In this document: positions 17,210-26,118 of the stretch, in pieces
How positions within the stretch are numbered: the stretch's first letter is position 1
Layout of the letters: every line of letters starts with the position of its first letter
Origin: Kitasatospora sp. NA04385
Lineage (GTDB): Bacteria; Actinomycetota; Actinomycetes; Streptomycetales; Streptomycetaceae
NCBI RefSeq assembly: GCF_013364235.1
Contig: NZ_CP054919.1
Coordinates: 8,151,239-8,215,238 of the forward strand
Length of the DNA stretch: 64,000 bases
Direction: 5' to 3'
Notes under the pieces: generated by a model
Database searches by the model: none
What the model was told of the DNA's origin: nothing
What the model saw: only the letters and a program-made list of their open reading frames with translations
Made by a program: the position numbers and the translations under genes

Positions 17210-17479
17210 TCAGCCGCCGTTCCGGGCGATGGTGACGATCTGGTAGACGATGAAGGCCACCGCGCCCGCGCTCAGCAGCATGATCAGCGGGCCCATCTTG
17301 CGGTTGTCGCCGAGCACCAGGAGGCTGCGGGCGTCCTGGCCCTTGCGGGCCAGGTCCTCGACGACGGCGCGGTTGCGGGCGGTGTAGTGGGTGGCGACGC
17401 CGCGGAAGTCCACGAACAGGGCGAGGCCGAAGCAGAAGAAGCCGAGCGGGAACAGGCCCAGCAGGATGAAGATCAGCAC
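17210..17479 (-). CDS. Small membrane protein
   Basis: An 89-residue protein with two membrane helices, one at the N-terminus (LIFILLGLFPLGFFCFGLAL) and one near the C-terminus (LIMLLSAGAVAFIVYQIV), joined by a charged cytoplasmic loop (RNRAVVEDLARKGQDARSL). The family is not known to me. It starts with GTG and no strong ribosome-binding site is visible. Confidence 0.72.
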   Translation of the reverse strand: MLIFILLGLFPLGFFCFGLALFVDFRGVATHYTARNRAVVEDLARKGQDARSLLVLGDNRKMGPLIMLLSAGAVAFIVYQIVTIARNGG

Positions 17480-17667
17480 GGCGGCGAGGATGGCAGGGGG
17501 AGCGGCCGCCGTCCAGGGGGTTTGGCCGAAGCTTTACCCGGCGGTGCGGACTCCTGTGTGGTGTGACCTCCTCGGCGGTGCCAGCTCCTTGGCGGTGCGC
17601 TCCCGGGCCCCGGCGGCCGGGTGGTCGGGGACGGCCGCCGGGGTGACGGGGGGTCACCGGGCGGCGG

Positions 17668-17904
17668 TCACCAGGCGGGGGCGACCAGCTCCCCGGTGGT
17701 GGCGTCGCGGACGGTGATGGCCTCGACCGGGCACATCTCGGCGGCCTCGGTCAGCTCGGTGGAGGCCGCGGTGGCCGGACGGGCGGGCGTCGCGCGGCCG
17801 TCCGGCGACAGGACGAGGTCGGCGGGGGCGGTGCGGGCGCACAGGCCGCTGCCGATGCAGCGGACCCGGTCGACCGCGACGACCAGCTGCGGGGCGTCGC
17901 TCAC
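17668..17904 (-). CDS. 3Fe-4S ferredoxin partner of the P450
   Basis: A 78-residue ferredoxin. Its cysteines follow the 3Fe-4S pattern (CIGSGLC, then CP in EMCPVEAI), with no fourth cluster cysteine in the first motif. It should pass electrons to the cytochrome P450 encoded just upstream. Its GTG start overlaps the P450 stop as GTGA, the translational coupling common for P450/ferredoxin pairs in streptomycetes. The acidic, short sequence fits the family. Confidence 0.9.
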   Translation of the reverse strand: MSDAPQLVVAVDRVRCIGSGLCARTAPADLVLSPDGRATPARPATAASTELTEAAEMCPVEAITVRDATTGELVAPAW

Positions 17905-19172
17905 CAGGCCACCTCCAGCCGCAGCGGGCTGCGGGTGAGCAGGCCGGTGCGCCACTCGATCCGGTCGACGGGGGTGGCCAGCCGCAGGTCGGGCAGGGCG
18001 CGGGCGAGGTGGTGCAGGCCGAGTTCGAGCTCCATCCGGGCCAGCCAGGCGCCCAGGCAGTGGTGCGGACCGGCGCCGAAGGTCAGCGACGGGGTGCCGA
18101 GCGGGGCGAACAGGTCGAGCGGGCCCGGCGGGTAGACCTCCGGGTCGGCGTTGGCGGCCGTGGTGTCGGCGGCGACGATCGCGCCCGCCGGGATGACCAC
18201 CCCGCCCACCTCCACGTCCGCGGTGGCCCGGCGCAGCTGGCCGGGCGCGTTGACGCGGTCGCCGAGCGGGACGGTGCGCAGGATCTGCTCGGTCGCGGCC
18301 GTGGCCGCCGCCGGGTCCTCGCCGATCCGCCGCCAGGCCCCGCCGACCGCGTCCGGGTGCTCGGCGCGCTGCGGGTGCTCGGCGCGCTGCGGGTCGAGCA
18401 GGTACACCAGGGCGTTGCCGAAGCTCGTCATGGTGGTCTCGTGCCCGGCGATCACCAACCCGATGGTGAGCGAGGTGATCTGGGCCTCCGTCATCTCCCC
18501 GGTCTGGTCGGCGGCCCGCACCAGCGAGCTGACCAGGTCGTCGCCCGGGTTCTTCCGGCGCTCCAGCACCAGCCGGTGCCCGAACTCGCCGAACTCCCGG
18601 ATCGCCGCCGCGATCTCCTCGGCGCTGTACGCCGTGGTCGACAGCGCGTGGTCGCTCCAGTAGCCGAGCCGGTCGGTGTCCAGGCCCTCCAGCTCCATCA
18701 GCCGGCTGATCACCCGCACCGGCAGCGGCTTGGTGAGCGCGCCCACCACCTCGGCGGGCGAGCCGGACGCGACCAGGCCGTCCACCAGCTCCCGCACCAC
18801 CCCGTCCACCCAGGGCCGCCAGCGCTCGATCGCCCGTGGCGTGAAAGCGCGCTGGACGGTGCGGCGGATCGCCTGGTGGCCGGGGCCGTCGCTGTTCAGG
18901 ATCGACGACGGGTCGTCCAGGATGTTCGGCGTCAGCACGGTCGGCGGGGCGTCCGGCGCGTACAGCGAGGCCCGGCCCAGGGCCGGGTGGGCGAGCGCCT
19001 GCCGGACGTCGGCGTGCCGGGTCAGCACCCACACCGGCGTCCCGGTCGGCAGCACGGCCTGCCGGGGCGGCCCGGCCTCGCCCCGCAGCAGGCAGTGCAG
19101 CGGCACCAGCGGCGCCGGCGGCCGTCCGTCGGGGGTGCCGACAGCCGCGTCGGTGGTCGCGTCGGTGGTCAT
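17901..19172 (-). CDS. Cytochrome P450
   Basis: A 423-residue soluble P450 monooxygenase. It has the I-helix oxygen-binding motif AGHETTMT, the K-helix ExxR in EQILR, and the heme-binding FGAGPHHCLG with the ligand cysteine. Substrate is unknown; streptomycete CYP105/CYP107-like enzymes oxidise natural products or xenobiotics. I chose the ATG at 19172 for its GGAGG site and the MTTDATTD start; longer frames add an unlikely N-terminus. After the I helix there is a perfect in-frame repeat of 18 bases (18359-18376 and 18377-18394), so the protein has RAEHPQ twice. No biosynthetic cluster surrounds it. Confidence 0.92.
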   Translation of the reverse strand: MTTDATTDAAVGTPDGRPPAPLVPLHCLLRGEAGPPRQAVLPTGTPVWVLTRHADVRQALAHPALGRASLYAPDAPPTVLTPNILDDPSSILNSDGPGHQAIRRTVQRAFTPRAIERWRPWVDGVVRELVDGLVASGSPAEVVGALTKPLPVRVISRLMELEGLDTDRLGYWSDHALSTTAYSAEEIAAAIREFGEFGHRLVLERRKNPGDDLVSSLVRAADQTGEMTEAQITSLTIGLVIAGHETTMTSFGNALVYLLDPQRAEHPQRAEHPDAVGGAWRRIGEDPAAATAATEQILRTVPLGDRVNAPGQLRRATADVEVGGVVIPAGAIVAADTTAANADPEVYPPGPLDLFAPLGTPSLTFGAGPHHCLGAWLARMELELGLHHLARALPDLRLATPVDRIEWRTGLLTRSPLRLEVAW

Positions 19173-19419
19173 CCGTCCTCCTGGCAAGACACCTGCAAGT
19201 CCGAGGGCGCGGCCGGACGGCAGCCCCTCGCCTCCGACCGTATGCGCCCGCACCGCCCGCGCGTAGGACGCAAACCAGCCACCGGCGCACCGGGCGCTTT
19301 CTCCAACTGGCGTTCGAAGCAAGGGTGTTGGTGCGAGTCGACGGGACGCGGTGCGGATCGGCAGGGCACGGTGCGGGCCGCACCGGCCCGCACCGTGCGG
19401 CTCACACGGCTCGTGCGGC

Positions 19420-19833
19420 TCAGTCGGCGACGACGGCCAGTGCCTCGATCTCGACCAGCACGTCGGGCCGGAACAGCGCCGCGACCTGGACGGCCGAACT
19501 CGCCGGTGGCCGCGCGGTGTCCACGTGCTCGTCGCGGGCCTTGCGGACGGCGGGCAGGTACGCCACGTCGGTGACGAAGACGGTGAACTTCACGACGTCC
19601 GAGAACCCGGCTCCGGCCGCCGCCAGGCAGCGCCGCAGGTTCTCGAAGACCTGCCTGGACTGCGCCTCCGGGTCGCCCGGGCCGACCAGTTCGCCCCGTT
19701 CGTCGAACGCGACCTGCCCGGAGACCTGGACCAGCCGGCCCGTCCCGGTGACCACCTGGGTGTAGCCGGTGCCCGGTGCGACGCCCGGCGGCTCGGTGAT
19801 GTGGGTGAGGTGAGAAGTGCTCATGGCCCCCAT
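19420..19833 (-). CDS. RidA family protein
   Basis: A 137-residue member of the RidA/YjgF family, which hydrolyses reactive enamine/imine intermediates from amino-acid metabolism. Motifs seen are VQVSGQVAFDERGELVG, QSRQVFENLRRCLAAAGAGFSDVVK, VFVTDVAYLPAVRKAR and the C-terminal VEIEALAVV. The position that holds the catalytic Arg in archetypal RidA is occupied by A in SSAVQVAAL, so it may belong to another RidA subgroup with different chemistry. I prefer the ATG at 19833, five bases after GGAGG, to the one at 19824. Confidence 0.85.
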   Translation of the reverse strand: MGAMSTSHLTHITEPPGVAPGTGYTQVVTGTGRLVQVSGQVAFDERGELVGPGDPEAQSRQVFENLRRCLAAAGAGFSDVVKFTVFVTDVAYLPAVRKARDEHVDTARPPASSAVQVAALFRPDVLVEIEALAVVAD

Positions 19834-19932
19834 CCTCACCTCCACCGGGCGCCGCGCGCACGCGACTTACGGCCGACGACGTCGTCCGGGGTCGTCGTCC
19901 GGTGGACCGTGGTCGTTCGTGGATGACGCCGG

Positions 19933-20733
19933 TCAGTGGACGACGTCGGGCAGGGTGCGCAGGAACGGGCGTTCGGCGGAGGGGAGTTCGGCGAGCGGAC
20001 CGGCCGCGCGCAGCACCACGTCCAGCACGGCGTTCGGGTCGCAGGCGTAACCACCGCTCGCCCAGGCCGCGTTGGCCTCCACGACGGCCCAACCCCGTTC
20101 GGTGCGGCCGAGGTCGACCACGGCGGCGCTCGGCAGCGCGGCGGGGCCGGTGGCCGCCGCGAGCACGTCGGCGGCGAACGCCGCCAGCTCCGGACCGTCC
20201 GCTCCCGGCCCCGACTCCAGCTCGGCGACGGCGAGTTCGCCGTCCAGGGCGTAGCGGGAGGCGGCGTGCACCGTGCCGTCCAGGACGAACAGGCGGTACT
20301 CGGCCTCGAACCGGACCACCTCGCTGACCAGCACCGGCGTGTCGCCGTCCAGCAGGTCGGGCCCGGGCAGGGCGCCGCCGTCCGGGTACACCCGGGCGGC
20401 GAAGTGCTTGTCGGCCGGGGCCTTCACGAAGGCCGGAACGGACCGCCGACGGGCCGCGGCGAGAGTCGTCAACTCGACCCGGCGGTAGGTCACTTCGCGC
20501 GGCAGCGCGGCCAGCCAGCCGTCGGCCGGCTCCAGCGGGGCGAGCCCCAGCTCCCGTCCGACCGCGTCGGCGAACAGCGGACCGCCGTACAGGTGGACCC
20601 GTTCCCCGAGCAGCTCGCGCGGGGCGCGCCAGGAGGGCGCGGTGAACGCCCGCAGCCCGCGCCGCCCGGCGGCGGTGCGCAGTTGCAGGCCGGTCTCGTT
20701 GATCCGGGGTGCGAGGAGCAGGGTGCTGGGCAT
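19933..20733 (-). CDS. ATP-grasp domain protein (DUF4343-like)
   Basis: A 266-residue protein whose C-terminal two thirds look like an ATP-grasp ligase: FVKAPADKHFAARVY (nucleotide-binding Lys), VLVSEVVRFEAEYRLFVLDG, AAVVDLGRTERGWAVVEANAAWASGGY (the metal-binding E-x-N motif) and CDPNAVLDVV. Such proteins join an amine to a carboxylate using ATP; many of this type stand alone with no assigned substrate. Several starts are possible (20733, 20745, 20787); MPSTLLLAPR at 20733 fits the family N-terminus, but none has a good ribosome-binding site. Confidence 0.75.
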   Translation of the reverse strand: MPSTLLLAPRINETGLQLRTAAGRRGLRAFTAPSWRAPRELLGERVHLYGGPLFADAVGRELGLAPLEPADGWLAALPREVTYRRVELTTLAAARRRSVPAFVKAPADKHFAARVYPDGGALPGPDLLDGDTPVLVSEVVRFEAEYRLFVLDGTVHAASRYALDGELAVAELESGPGADGPELAAFAADVLAAATGPAALPSAAVVDLGRTERGWAVVEANAAWASGGYACDPNAVLDVVLRAAGPLAELPSAERPFLRTLPDVVH

Positions 20734-21075
20734 GCCGGTGAGCATGCCCGCCGGGGACGGCCGTCGGCCAGGGGTTTTCCCGGCCATCGGGGGAGTGGCG
20801 GTGCGACGCGGCGCGGCGGGTCAGCCGGTGGTGGCGTCCAGGCTGGGGCTGGGGCTGGGGCTGGAGCCGGGGCCGGGCCGGGGTCGACGGGCACCCGGGC
20901 GTCGTGCAGGAGCAGGGTGCGACGAACCGTGACTCCCCCGCCCGGGAGGTCGGTTCGGGCCTGATCCCGGCGGCCGGATCCTCGACCGGCCCGGGGCGTG
21001 CCTCGTGCAGCGGTGGGGCGGGGGGCTGTGCCCCGTCCGCACGCGGGGGACGGCGTGGCCGCCGGTGCGGGAGCC
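20734..21075. other. Gene-free stretch
   Basis: No credible gene over 342 bp. It includes a short GGGGCT tandem run near 20840-20860 and G-rich sequence toward 21050. It separates two leftward genes and should hold the promoter of the ATP-grasp gene, though I cannot pick one out. Confidence 0.5.
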
Positions 21076-21582
21076 CTACAGGGGTCGGCTCATCACCAGG
21101 CGCGGCCACCGGTCCAGGCCGTGGGCCGCCTCGCGGGCGCGGACCTCGCGCAGGCCGGGGCCGAGGGTGTCGTCCGGCACCGGGTGGAAGCCGCAGCGGG
21201 CGTAGTACGGGGCGTTCCACGGGACGTCGGCGAAGGTGGTGAGGGTCAGCGCCGACACCCCCTCGGCCCGGGCCCGGGTGGCGAGGTGCTCCAGCAGGGC
21301 CCGTCCGATGCCCCGGCGGGCGTGCGCCGGGTGCACCGAGACCTGCTCGACGTGCAGCGCGCCGTCGATCCGCTCGGCGATCAGGTAGGCGACCGGCCGG
21401 TCGGCGCCGTCCACCGCCACCCAGGCCAGCCCGGCGGCCAGGAACGGCGCCAGCTCCGCGGCGGAGAACGGCTCGTCGTCCGCGATCTCGGGCATCCCGA
21501 CCTCGCGGAAACCGGCTCCCGCCGCCCGCTCGATCTCCTGCAGCAGCGGCACTTCCCCGGCCCGGACCTCACGTATGCGCAT
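21076..21582 (-). CDS. GNAT family N-acetyltransferase
   Basis: A 168-residue GNAT enzyme that moves an acetyl group from acetyl-CoA to an amine. The acetyl-CoA site is VEQVSVHPAHARRGIGRALLEHL (R-x-x-G-I-G). Earlier it has AWVAVDGADRPVAYLIAE and later the family's NAPYYARCGFHPVPDD. The substrate is unknown. I start it at the ATG at 21582 (MRIREVRAGE), the normal GNAT beginning, rather than an upstream in-frame start that adds 13 residues. Confidence 0.88.
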   Translation of the reverse strand: MRIREVRAGEVPLLQEIERAAGAGFREVGMPEIADDEPFSAAELAPFLAAGLAWVAVDGADRPVAYLIAERIDGALHVEQVSVHPAHARRGIGRALLEHLATRARAEGVSALTLTTFADVPWNAPYYARCGFHPVPDDTLGPGLREVRAREAAHGLDRWPRLVMSRPL

Positions 21583-21757
21583 CACCCCATTGTGCGCGAC
21601 CGCGACCGCGGCCGTGATCACCCGGGTGCGGCCGGTCGCGGTCCGCAGCCCCCGGCCCGCGTCTCCCGGCCCGCGTCCCCCGCGCCCGGAGCTCCGCGCC
21701 CGGAGCCCCGGTGGTGCGGTACCCGGGCGCGGGGGTTCTCCGCGGCGGCGGGTCGGG

Positions 21758-22985
21758 TCAGCTCTCGTCGCCGCTGCGGACGCGCTCCAGGACCTTGGGC
21801 GGCAGGTTCTCGTCGACGCCGGTGCCCACCACGACGATCATGTAGTCGTCGTCCGCCCACAGGCAGGTGATGTCCTTGCGGGCCCGGGTCCGCTTGCTAT
21901 CGTCCGGGTCGTAGGAGTCGCAGTACATCGTCCCGCCGAGGCCGGACTCGACGACGTGCGGGGCGTCGCTGTCGCCGGAGGAGTCGACCAGCACCGCCAT
22001 CTTGGCCCGGAACTCCGGGCTGGACTTGCCGATGACCACGCTCCAGCGCTCCTTGCGGTCGTCGCCGTTGATCGGTTCGTCCGCCTCGGCCTCCGGCACC
22101 GAGCCGTACACGGCGCCCTGCACGTCCCGCACGCCCATTTTGGTCATGCTGGAGCTCATGTCCTTCCAGTCCGGGAAGTCGCCGTTCGCCGAACTGGCCC
22201 GCATCTTCTCGCCCTCGACCGAGCGGGGCAGGGTCGGGACGGAGTCGCCGCCGAACAGGGTGCTCCCCAGCAGGATCAGGCCGCTCACCACCACGACCGC
22301 GCCCACGCCCAGGGCGATCCGCTTGCGCTTGGCCAGCACGGCCGGGTCGACCGGCGCCCCGGTGGGCGGCAGGCCCGGGTAGGCGCCCGGATAGGTGCCC
22401 GAGTGGGCGGGCGCGCCCGGCGGTGCCGTCGGCGGGGCGGGCGGCGCGGGCGGCAGGCCCGGAGCCGCGGCCTGGTAGGGCGCCGCGGTCGGTGGGGCGG
22501 GCGGTGCCGGCGGCGCGGCGGGGAGGATCACCGGGGCCGCTTGGGCCGCCGCGCCCACTGCCGGGGCGTCGACGGGCGCGCTCTCCGGGCCTTCGCGAGC
22601 ACCGGCGCGGGCGCCTTCGCGAGGGCGGGCGCGACCCCGTCCACCACGGTGCCCCGCCCACCGCGCCGCTGCCGTCCGCCGCGCTGCCGCTGTCCGCCGC
22701 GCCGCTGCCGTCCGCCGCGCTGCCGCCGGGGCGCAGCGAGCGGGCCAGCACCGAGTTGAAGCCGAGCACCTCGTCGACGGCCCCGGTGAGCACGGTGCGG
22801 GCCGCGGCGTCCTGCGGCGCGGCCTCCACGGCCGCCAGCGCCTGCTGCCAGCGCGGCAGGCGCTGCAGTTCGTGGCGCACCCGGGCCACCGCCTCCGCGT
22901 CCAGACCCGCCGCGGCGGCCCCGTCCGGCCGTACCAGCGCGTCCACCACGACGTCGGCCGACACGGCCCCGTCCCCCGAAACCAT
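21758..22985 (-). pseudogene. Single-pass membrane protein gene broken by two apparent frameshifts
   Basis: Three reading frames together look like one protein. Frame 1 starts at 22985 (MVSGDGAVSADVVV, with an AGGAG site) and reads well to about 22648 (GSGAVGGAP). Frame 2 then continues with VVDGVAPALAKAPAPVLAKA to about 22590. Frame 3 continues with ESAPVDAP, a Pro/Ala-rich linker, one membrane helix (IALGVGAVVVVSGLILLGST) and an extracytoplasmic domain ending VLERVRSGDES. Adding one base near 22648 and one near 22587 restores a 409-codon gene with uniform codon bias, and the span plus two is divisible by three. It may be a recent pseudogene or contain two sequencing errors. Function is unknown. 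Confidence 0.65.
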
Positions 22986-23118
22986 CGTCAATCTCCTGTC
23001 CGAGCCAGCTACTTCGGCCACCAATGTGGCAGCACCCGGTCATCCACCGCGACGCCGCACGGGAATGGAGACGGAACCGCAACCGGAGCGGTTGCGGTCC
23101 GGGTACCCGGGCCCGGGC

Positions 23119-24639
23119 TCAGGCGTTCGGTGCGGGCTCCGCCGCCAGGCGGCCGGTGCGGATCGCCGCCAGCAGCGCCGTGTGGTCGGCCTCCGACTGG
23201 TCGGCGTAGGCGACCGCGAACCGGGCGACCGCCTCGTCCAGCCGCTCGTCCTTGCCGCAGTACCCGGCGACCAGCGCCGCGTCCGCCGTGTGGGCGTGCG
23301 CGCGGGCCAGCAGCGCGCCGGTCAGGCGGCCGTAGTCGTCGAGCTGGGCGGGAGTCAGCGCGGCCGGGTCGACACTGCCCTTGCGGTTGCGGAACTGCCG
23401 CACCTGGTACGGCAGTCCGGCGACGCTGGTCCACCCCATCAGCGGGTCCGACACCACCTGCATGCGCTTCTGCCCCAGCACCACCCGGCGCCCCTCGTGC
23501 CCGCCCCCGTCCGGCACCGGGAACCCGGCCCGCACCAGGTGCGGCAGCAGCACCGACTCCCGGGCCTCCTTCACCTGGAGCACCAGCGGCCCGCCCCGCC
23601 GGTCGGTCAGCAGCACCACGTACGAACGGGTGCCGACACTGCCGGTGCCCACCACCCGGAACGCCACGTCCTGCACCCGGAACCGGGCCAGCAGCGGGTG
23701 CAGCTCCGCCGGGACGGTGTGCCGGTAGGACGCCAACGATCCCGCCACCATCTCGGCCTGACGGTCCGTCACCTCGCTGAGGATCGGCGGCGCCGCGACG
23801 AACCGCCAACCCCCGTCCTCGGTGCGGACGGTGGAGCGCGCCGCGAACTTCGCCCCGGTGTTGCGCAGCGCCTTCGCCGAGACCGCCGCCAGCAGCTCGC
23901 TCAGCTCGTGCGCGCCCGCGAACTCCACCAACTGGTGCTCCGCGATGGCGTCCCAGGCGTTCCAGGCGTCCAGCGCGGGCAGCTTCGCCAGCTGCCGCAC
24001 CGTCCGCCGGTACGTCGCCGCCGCGTCGAACGCCGCCTGCCGACAGGCGACTTCGTCCGCGCCGGCCTGCCGTCCGGCCAGCACCAGGCTGGCCGCCAGC
24101 CGCTTCAGGTCCCACTCCCACGGGCCGGAGACGGTCTCGTCGAAGTCGTTCAGGTCCAGCGCCAGCCGGCCCCTGGCGTCCCCGTACAGGCCGAAGTTGG
24201 CCGCGTGCGCGTCCCCGCACAGCTGCGCCGCGACACCGCTCACCGGGGTGGTCGCCAGGTCGTGCGCCATCAGGCCCGCCGAGCCGCGCAGGAACGCGAA
24301 CGGCGAGGCCGCCATCCGGCCCGCCCGCAGCGGCACCAGGTGCGGCAGCCGCCCGGTGTTCGCCGACTCCACCGCCGCGACCACCTCCGGGCGGGACGCC
24401 GAGAGCACCAGCCGCCCGTGCGACTCCAGCGGCACCCGCTCGCGCAGCAGCTTCCCGCGCCGCTTCGGCCCGTCCGCGAGCGCGACCCCCTCCAGCTCCA
24501 GCAGCGCCGCCGACGGGCGGGCCGGCACCGCGGAGGCGTCCCCCGCGAACCCGTCGACCGCGAACTCCCGCGACAGCCAACGGGGTTCCGCCCCCTCGAC
24601 CGCGCCGGGACCCTCCGCCCACGCCTCCAGCACCGACAC
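23119..24639 (-). CDS. DUF2252 family protein
   Basis: A 506-residue DUF2252 protein, a family with a protein-kinase/aminoglycoside-phosphotransferase-like fold. The catalytic-loop equivalent is QLCGDAHAANFGLYGD, and the metal-binding equivalent is LDLNDFDETVSGPWEWDLKR. RSYVVLLTDRRGGPLVLQVKEA and a C-terminal LARAHAHTADAALVAGYCG are also typical. Its substrate has not been established, as far as I know. The GTG at 24639 has a GGAGGGGAG site. It stands alone, with its promoter region shared with the divergent flavoprotein gene. Confidence 0.88.
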   Translation of the reverse strand: MSVLEAWAEGPGAVEGAEPRWLSREFAVDGFAGDASAVPARPSAALLELEGVALADGPKRRGKLLRERVPLESHGRLVLSASRPEVVAAVESANTGRLPHLVPLRAGRMAASPFAFLRGSAGLMAHDLATTPVSGVAAQLCGDAHAANFGLYGDARGRLALDLNDFDETVSGPWEWDLKRLAASLVLAGRQAGADEVACRQAAFDAAATYRRTVRQLAKLPALDAWNAWDAIAEHQLVEFAGAHELSELLAAVSAKALRNTGAKFAARSTVRTEDGGWRFVAAPPILSEVTDRQAEMVAGSLASYRHTVPAELHPLLARFRVQDVAFRVVGTGSVGTRSYVVLLTDRRGGPLVLQVKEARESVLLPHLVRAGFPVPDGGGHEGRRVVLGQKRMQVVSDPLMGWTSVAGLPYQVRQFRNRKGSVDPAALTPAQLDDYGRLTGALLARAHAHTADAALVAGYCGKDERLDEAVARFAVAYADQSEADHTALLAAIRTGRLAAEPAPNA

Positions 24640-24752
24640 CGCGACTCCCCTCCGAACCCGGCGGGGGCCGCCCCCACCAGCGGCGACGCTACCGCTCCCG
24701 GCGGACGGCGCCGCGCCCGGGTCCGCCCGGCGGCCCGATTAGCATGCGGACC

Positions 24753-25154
24753 ATGGCACACGACATCCGCAACCTCGACCCGGCTTACCTCGCCTTCTGG
24801 CGCGAGTACCAGCTGTGCACCCTCACCACGCTGCGCCCCGACGGCACCCCGCACGTCGTCCCGGTCGGCGCGACCTTCGACCCCGACACCGGCATCGCGC
24901 GGGTGATCAGCGACGGGGGGAGCCGCAAGGTCCGCAACGTGCTCGCCGCGGGCGAGGCCGGGCAGCGGGTCGCGCTCTGCCAGGTCGACCGGGCCCGCTG
25001 GGCCACCCTGGAGGGCCGGGCCGTGATCCGGCGGGACGCGGACTCCGTCGCCGACGCCGAACGCCGCTACGCCGAGCGCTACCGGCAGCCCCGGGAGAAC
25101 CCCACGCGGGTGGTGATCGAGATCGCCGTCGACCGGGCCCTCGGCCGGGCCTGA
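24753..25154 (+). CDS. PPOX-class (F420- or flavin-dependent) oxidoreductase
   Basis: A 133-residue split-barrel protein of the pyridoxamine-5'-phosphate-oxidase-like superfamily, the group often called F420-dependent in actinobacteria. Supporting segments are YQLCTLTTLRPDGTPHVVPVG, RVISDGGSRKVRNVLA and VALCQVDRARWATLEGRAVIRRD, then AERRYAERYRQPRENPTRVVIEI. It probably binds F420 or FMN as a dimer and reduces an unknown substrate. An ATG nine bases upstream (24744) is equally possible; no ribosome-binding site decides. Confidence 0.85.
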   Translation: MAHDIRNLDPAYLAFWREYQLCTLTTLRPDGTPHVVPVGATFDPDTGIARVISDGGSRKVRNVLAAGEAGQRVALCQVDRARWATLEGRAVIRRDADSVADAERRYAERYRQPRENPTRVVIEIAVDRALGRA

Positions 25155-25221
25155 CGGGGCGCCGGGAGGACCGGCGGGCCGACGGCGCCGGAAGGGGCGG
25201 CAGGCCGGAAGGGGCGGGAAG

Positions 25222-25863
25222 GTGCGGGCGCTCCAGCGCGACGCGTGGATCCCGCTGCTGCCGTTCGGCCTGGTCACCCTGGGCGCAGTCCCGGTCGGCC
25301 GACTCACCTACCGGCAGGAGAGCGTCCCCTGCCCCGGCGGCCCGCTCGGCCCCGACGACGCCTGCACGCTGACCCACCAGGGCTCACCCGCCTACTGGAC
25401 GGCCGGCCTGCTCGTCGCGTACGCCGCCACCGCCCTCTGGTGCCTGCGCCGCTCCCGCCGCCGCGGCGTCGGCACCCCCGTGCGCCCGTACGTGCTGGCC
25501 GGGACGGCTGCCGTCGCCGCCCTCGCCGCCACCACCTGGTGGGGCAACGGCGCGGGGCCCTGGTCCGCCGCCACCCGGCACGGCATCCCCGCCCTGTACC
25601 TGCTCACCGGCGCCCTGCTGTTCGGCCTCGCCACCCGCCGCGCCCGCCCGCAGGCCGCCGGACGACCCCCGCGGACACCTCCGCCGAGAGCTCCGGGAGC
25701 CCAGGGAGCCCAGGGAGCTCCGGGAGCCCCGACGAGGCCGGGCAGCACCCCACCAAGGCCCTCGACGACACCGTCCACCAGCGCGTCCGCCTCAGCATCC
25801 TCACCGTCGTCCACCAGGCCCGCCGCGCCGAGTTCGGCTTCCTGCGCACCGCCCTCGACCTGA
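25222..25863 (+). CDS. Membrane-protein half of a frameshifted membrane/winged-helix fusion
   Basis: From GTG 25222, about 150 codons encode a membrane protein with four hydrophobic segments (WIPLLPFGLVTLGAV; YWTAGLLVAYAATALWCL; YVLAGTAAVAALAATT; IPALYLLTGALLFGLA) and a short cytoplasmic tail to about 25665. Beyond that the frame turns into non-coding-like Pro/Ser/Arg sequence, while the next frame becomes good coding for a winged-helix protein. One base missing in the C run at 25666-25670 would explain this. If restored, the product would be a 277-residue membrane-anchored regulator. As it stands the frame runs to 25863. Confidence 0.6.
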   Translation: MRALQRDAWIPLLPFGLVTLGAVPVGRLTYRQESVPCPGGPLGPDDACTLTHQGSPAYWTAGLLVAYAATALWCLRRSRRRGVGTPVRPYVLAGTAAVAALAATTWWGNGAGPWSAATRHGIPALYLLTGALLFGLATRRARPQAAGRPPRTPPPRAPGAQGAQGAPGAPTRPGSTPPRPSTTPSTSASASASSPSSTRPAAPSSASCAPPST

Positions 25864-26054
25864 CCGCCGGGAACCTCGGCCAGCACCTCACCGTCCTGGA
25901 GAAGGCCGGCCTGGTCGCCGTCGAGAAGGGCTACGAGGGCCGCCGCCCCCGCACCTGGATCACCCTCACCCCGGCCGACGAACACGCCCTGCGCGAGGAG
26001 GTCGCCCAGCTCAAACGCCTGATCCGGCAGATCGAGGCCGCCGACGGCACCTGA
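25672..26054 (+). pseudogene. Winged-helix transcriptional regulator half, with no start codon of its own
   Basis: This frame encodes a Ser/Gly/Pro linker followed by a complete winged-helix domain: ALDDTVHQRVRLSILTVVHQ, RRAEFGFLRTALDLTAGNL, GQHLTVLEKAGLVAVEKGY, RPRTWITLTPADEHALREEV. It resembles the small MarR/ArsR-like regulators of streptomycetes that are usually encoded beside membrane proteins. I found no ATG, GTG or TTG in frame before the domain, so by itself it could not be translated. The simplest reading is that it is the C-terminal part of the membrane protein starting at 25222, separated by a single-base loss. Confidence 0.6.
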
Positions 26055-26118
26055 TGCCCCGCCCGGACGCCGTGGTCCTCGCGCTCTCCTGCCGCTGCGG
26101 ACCGGCCCGGTCCTCGGC

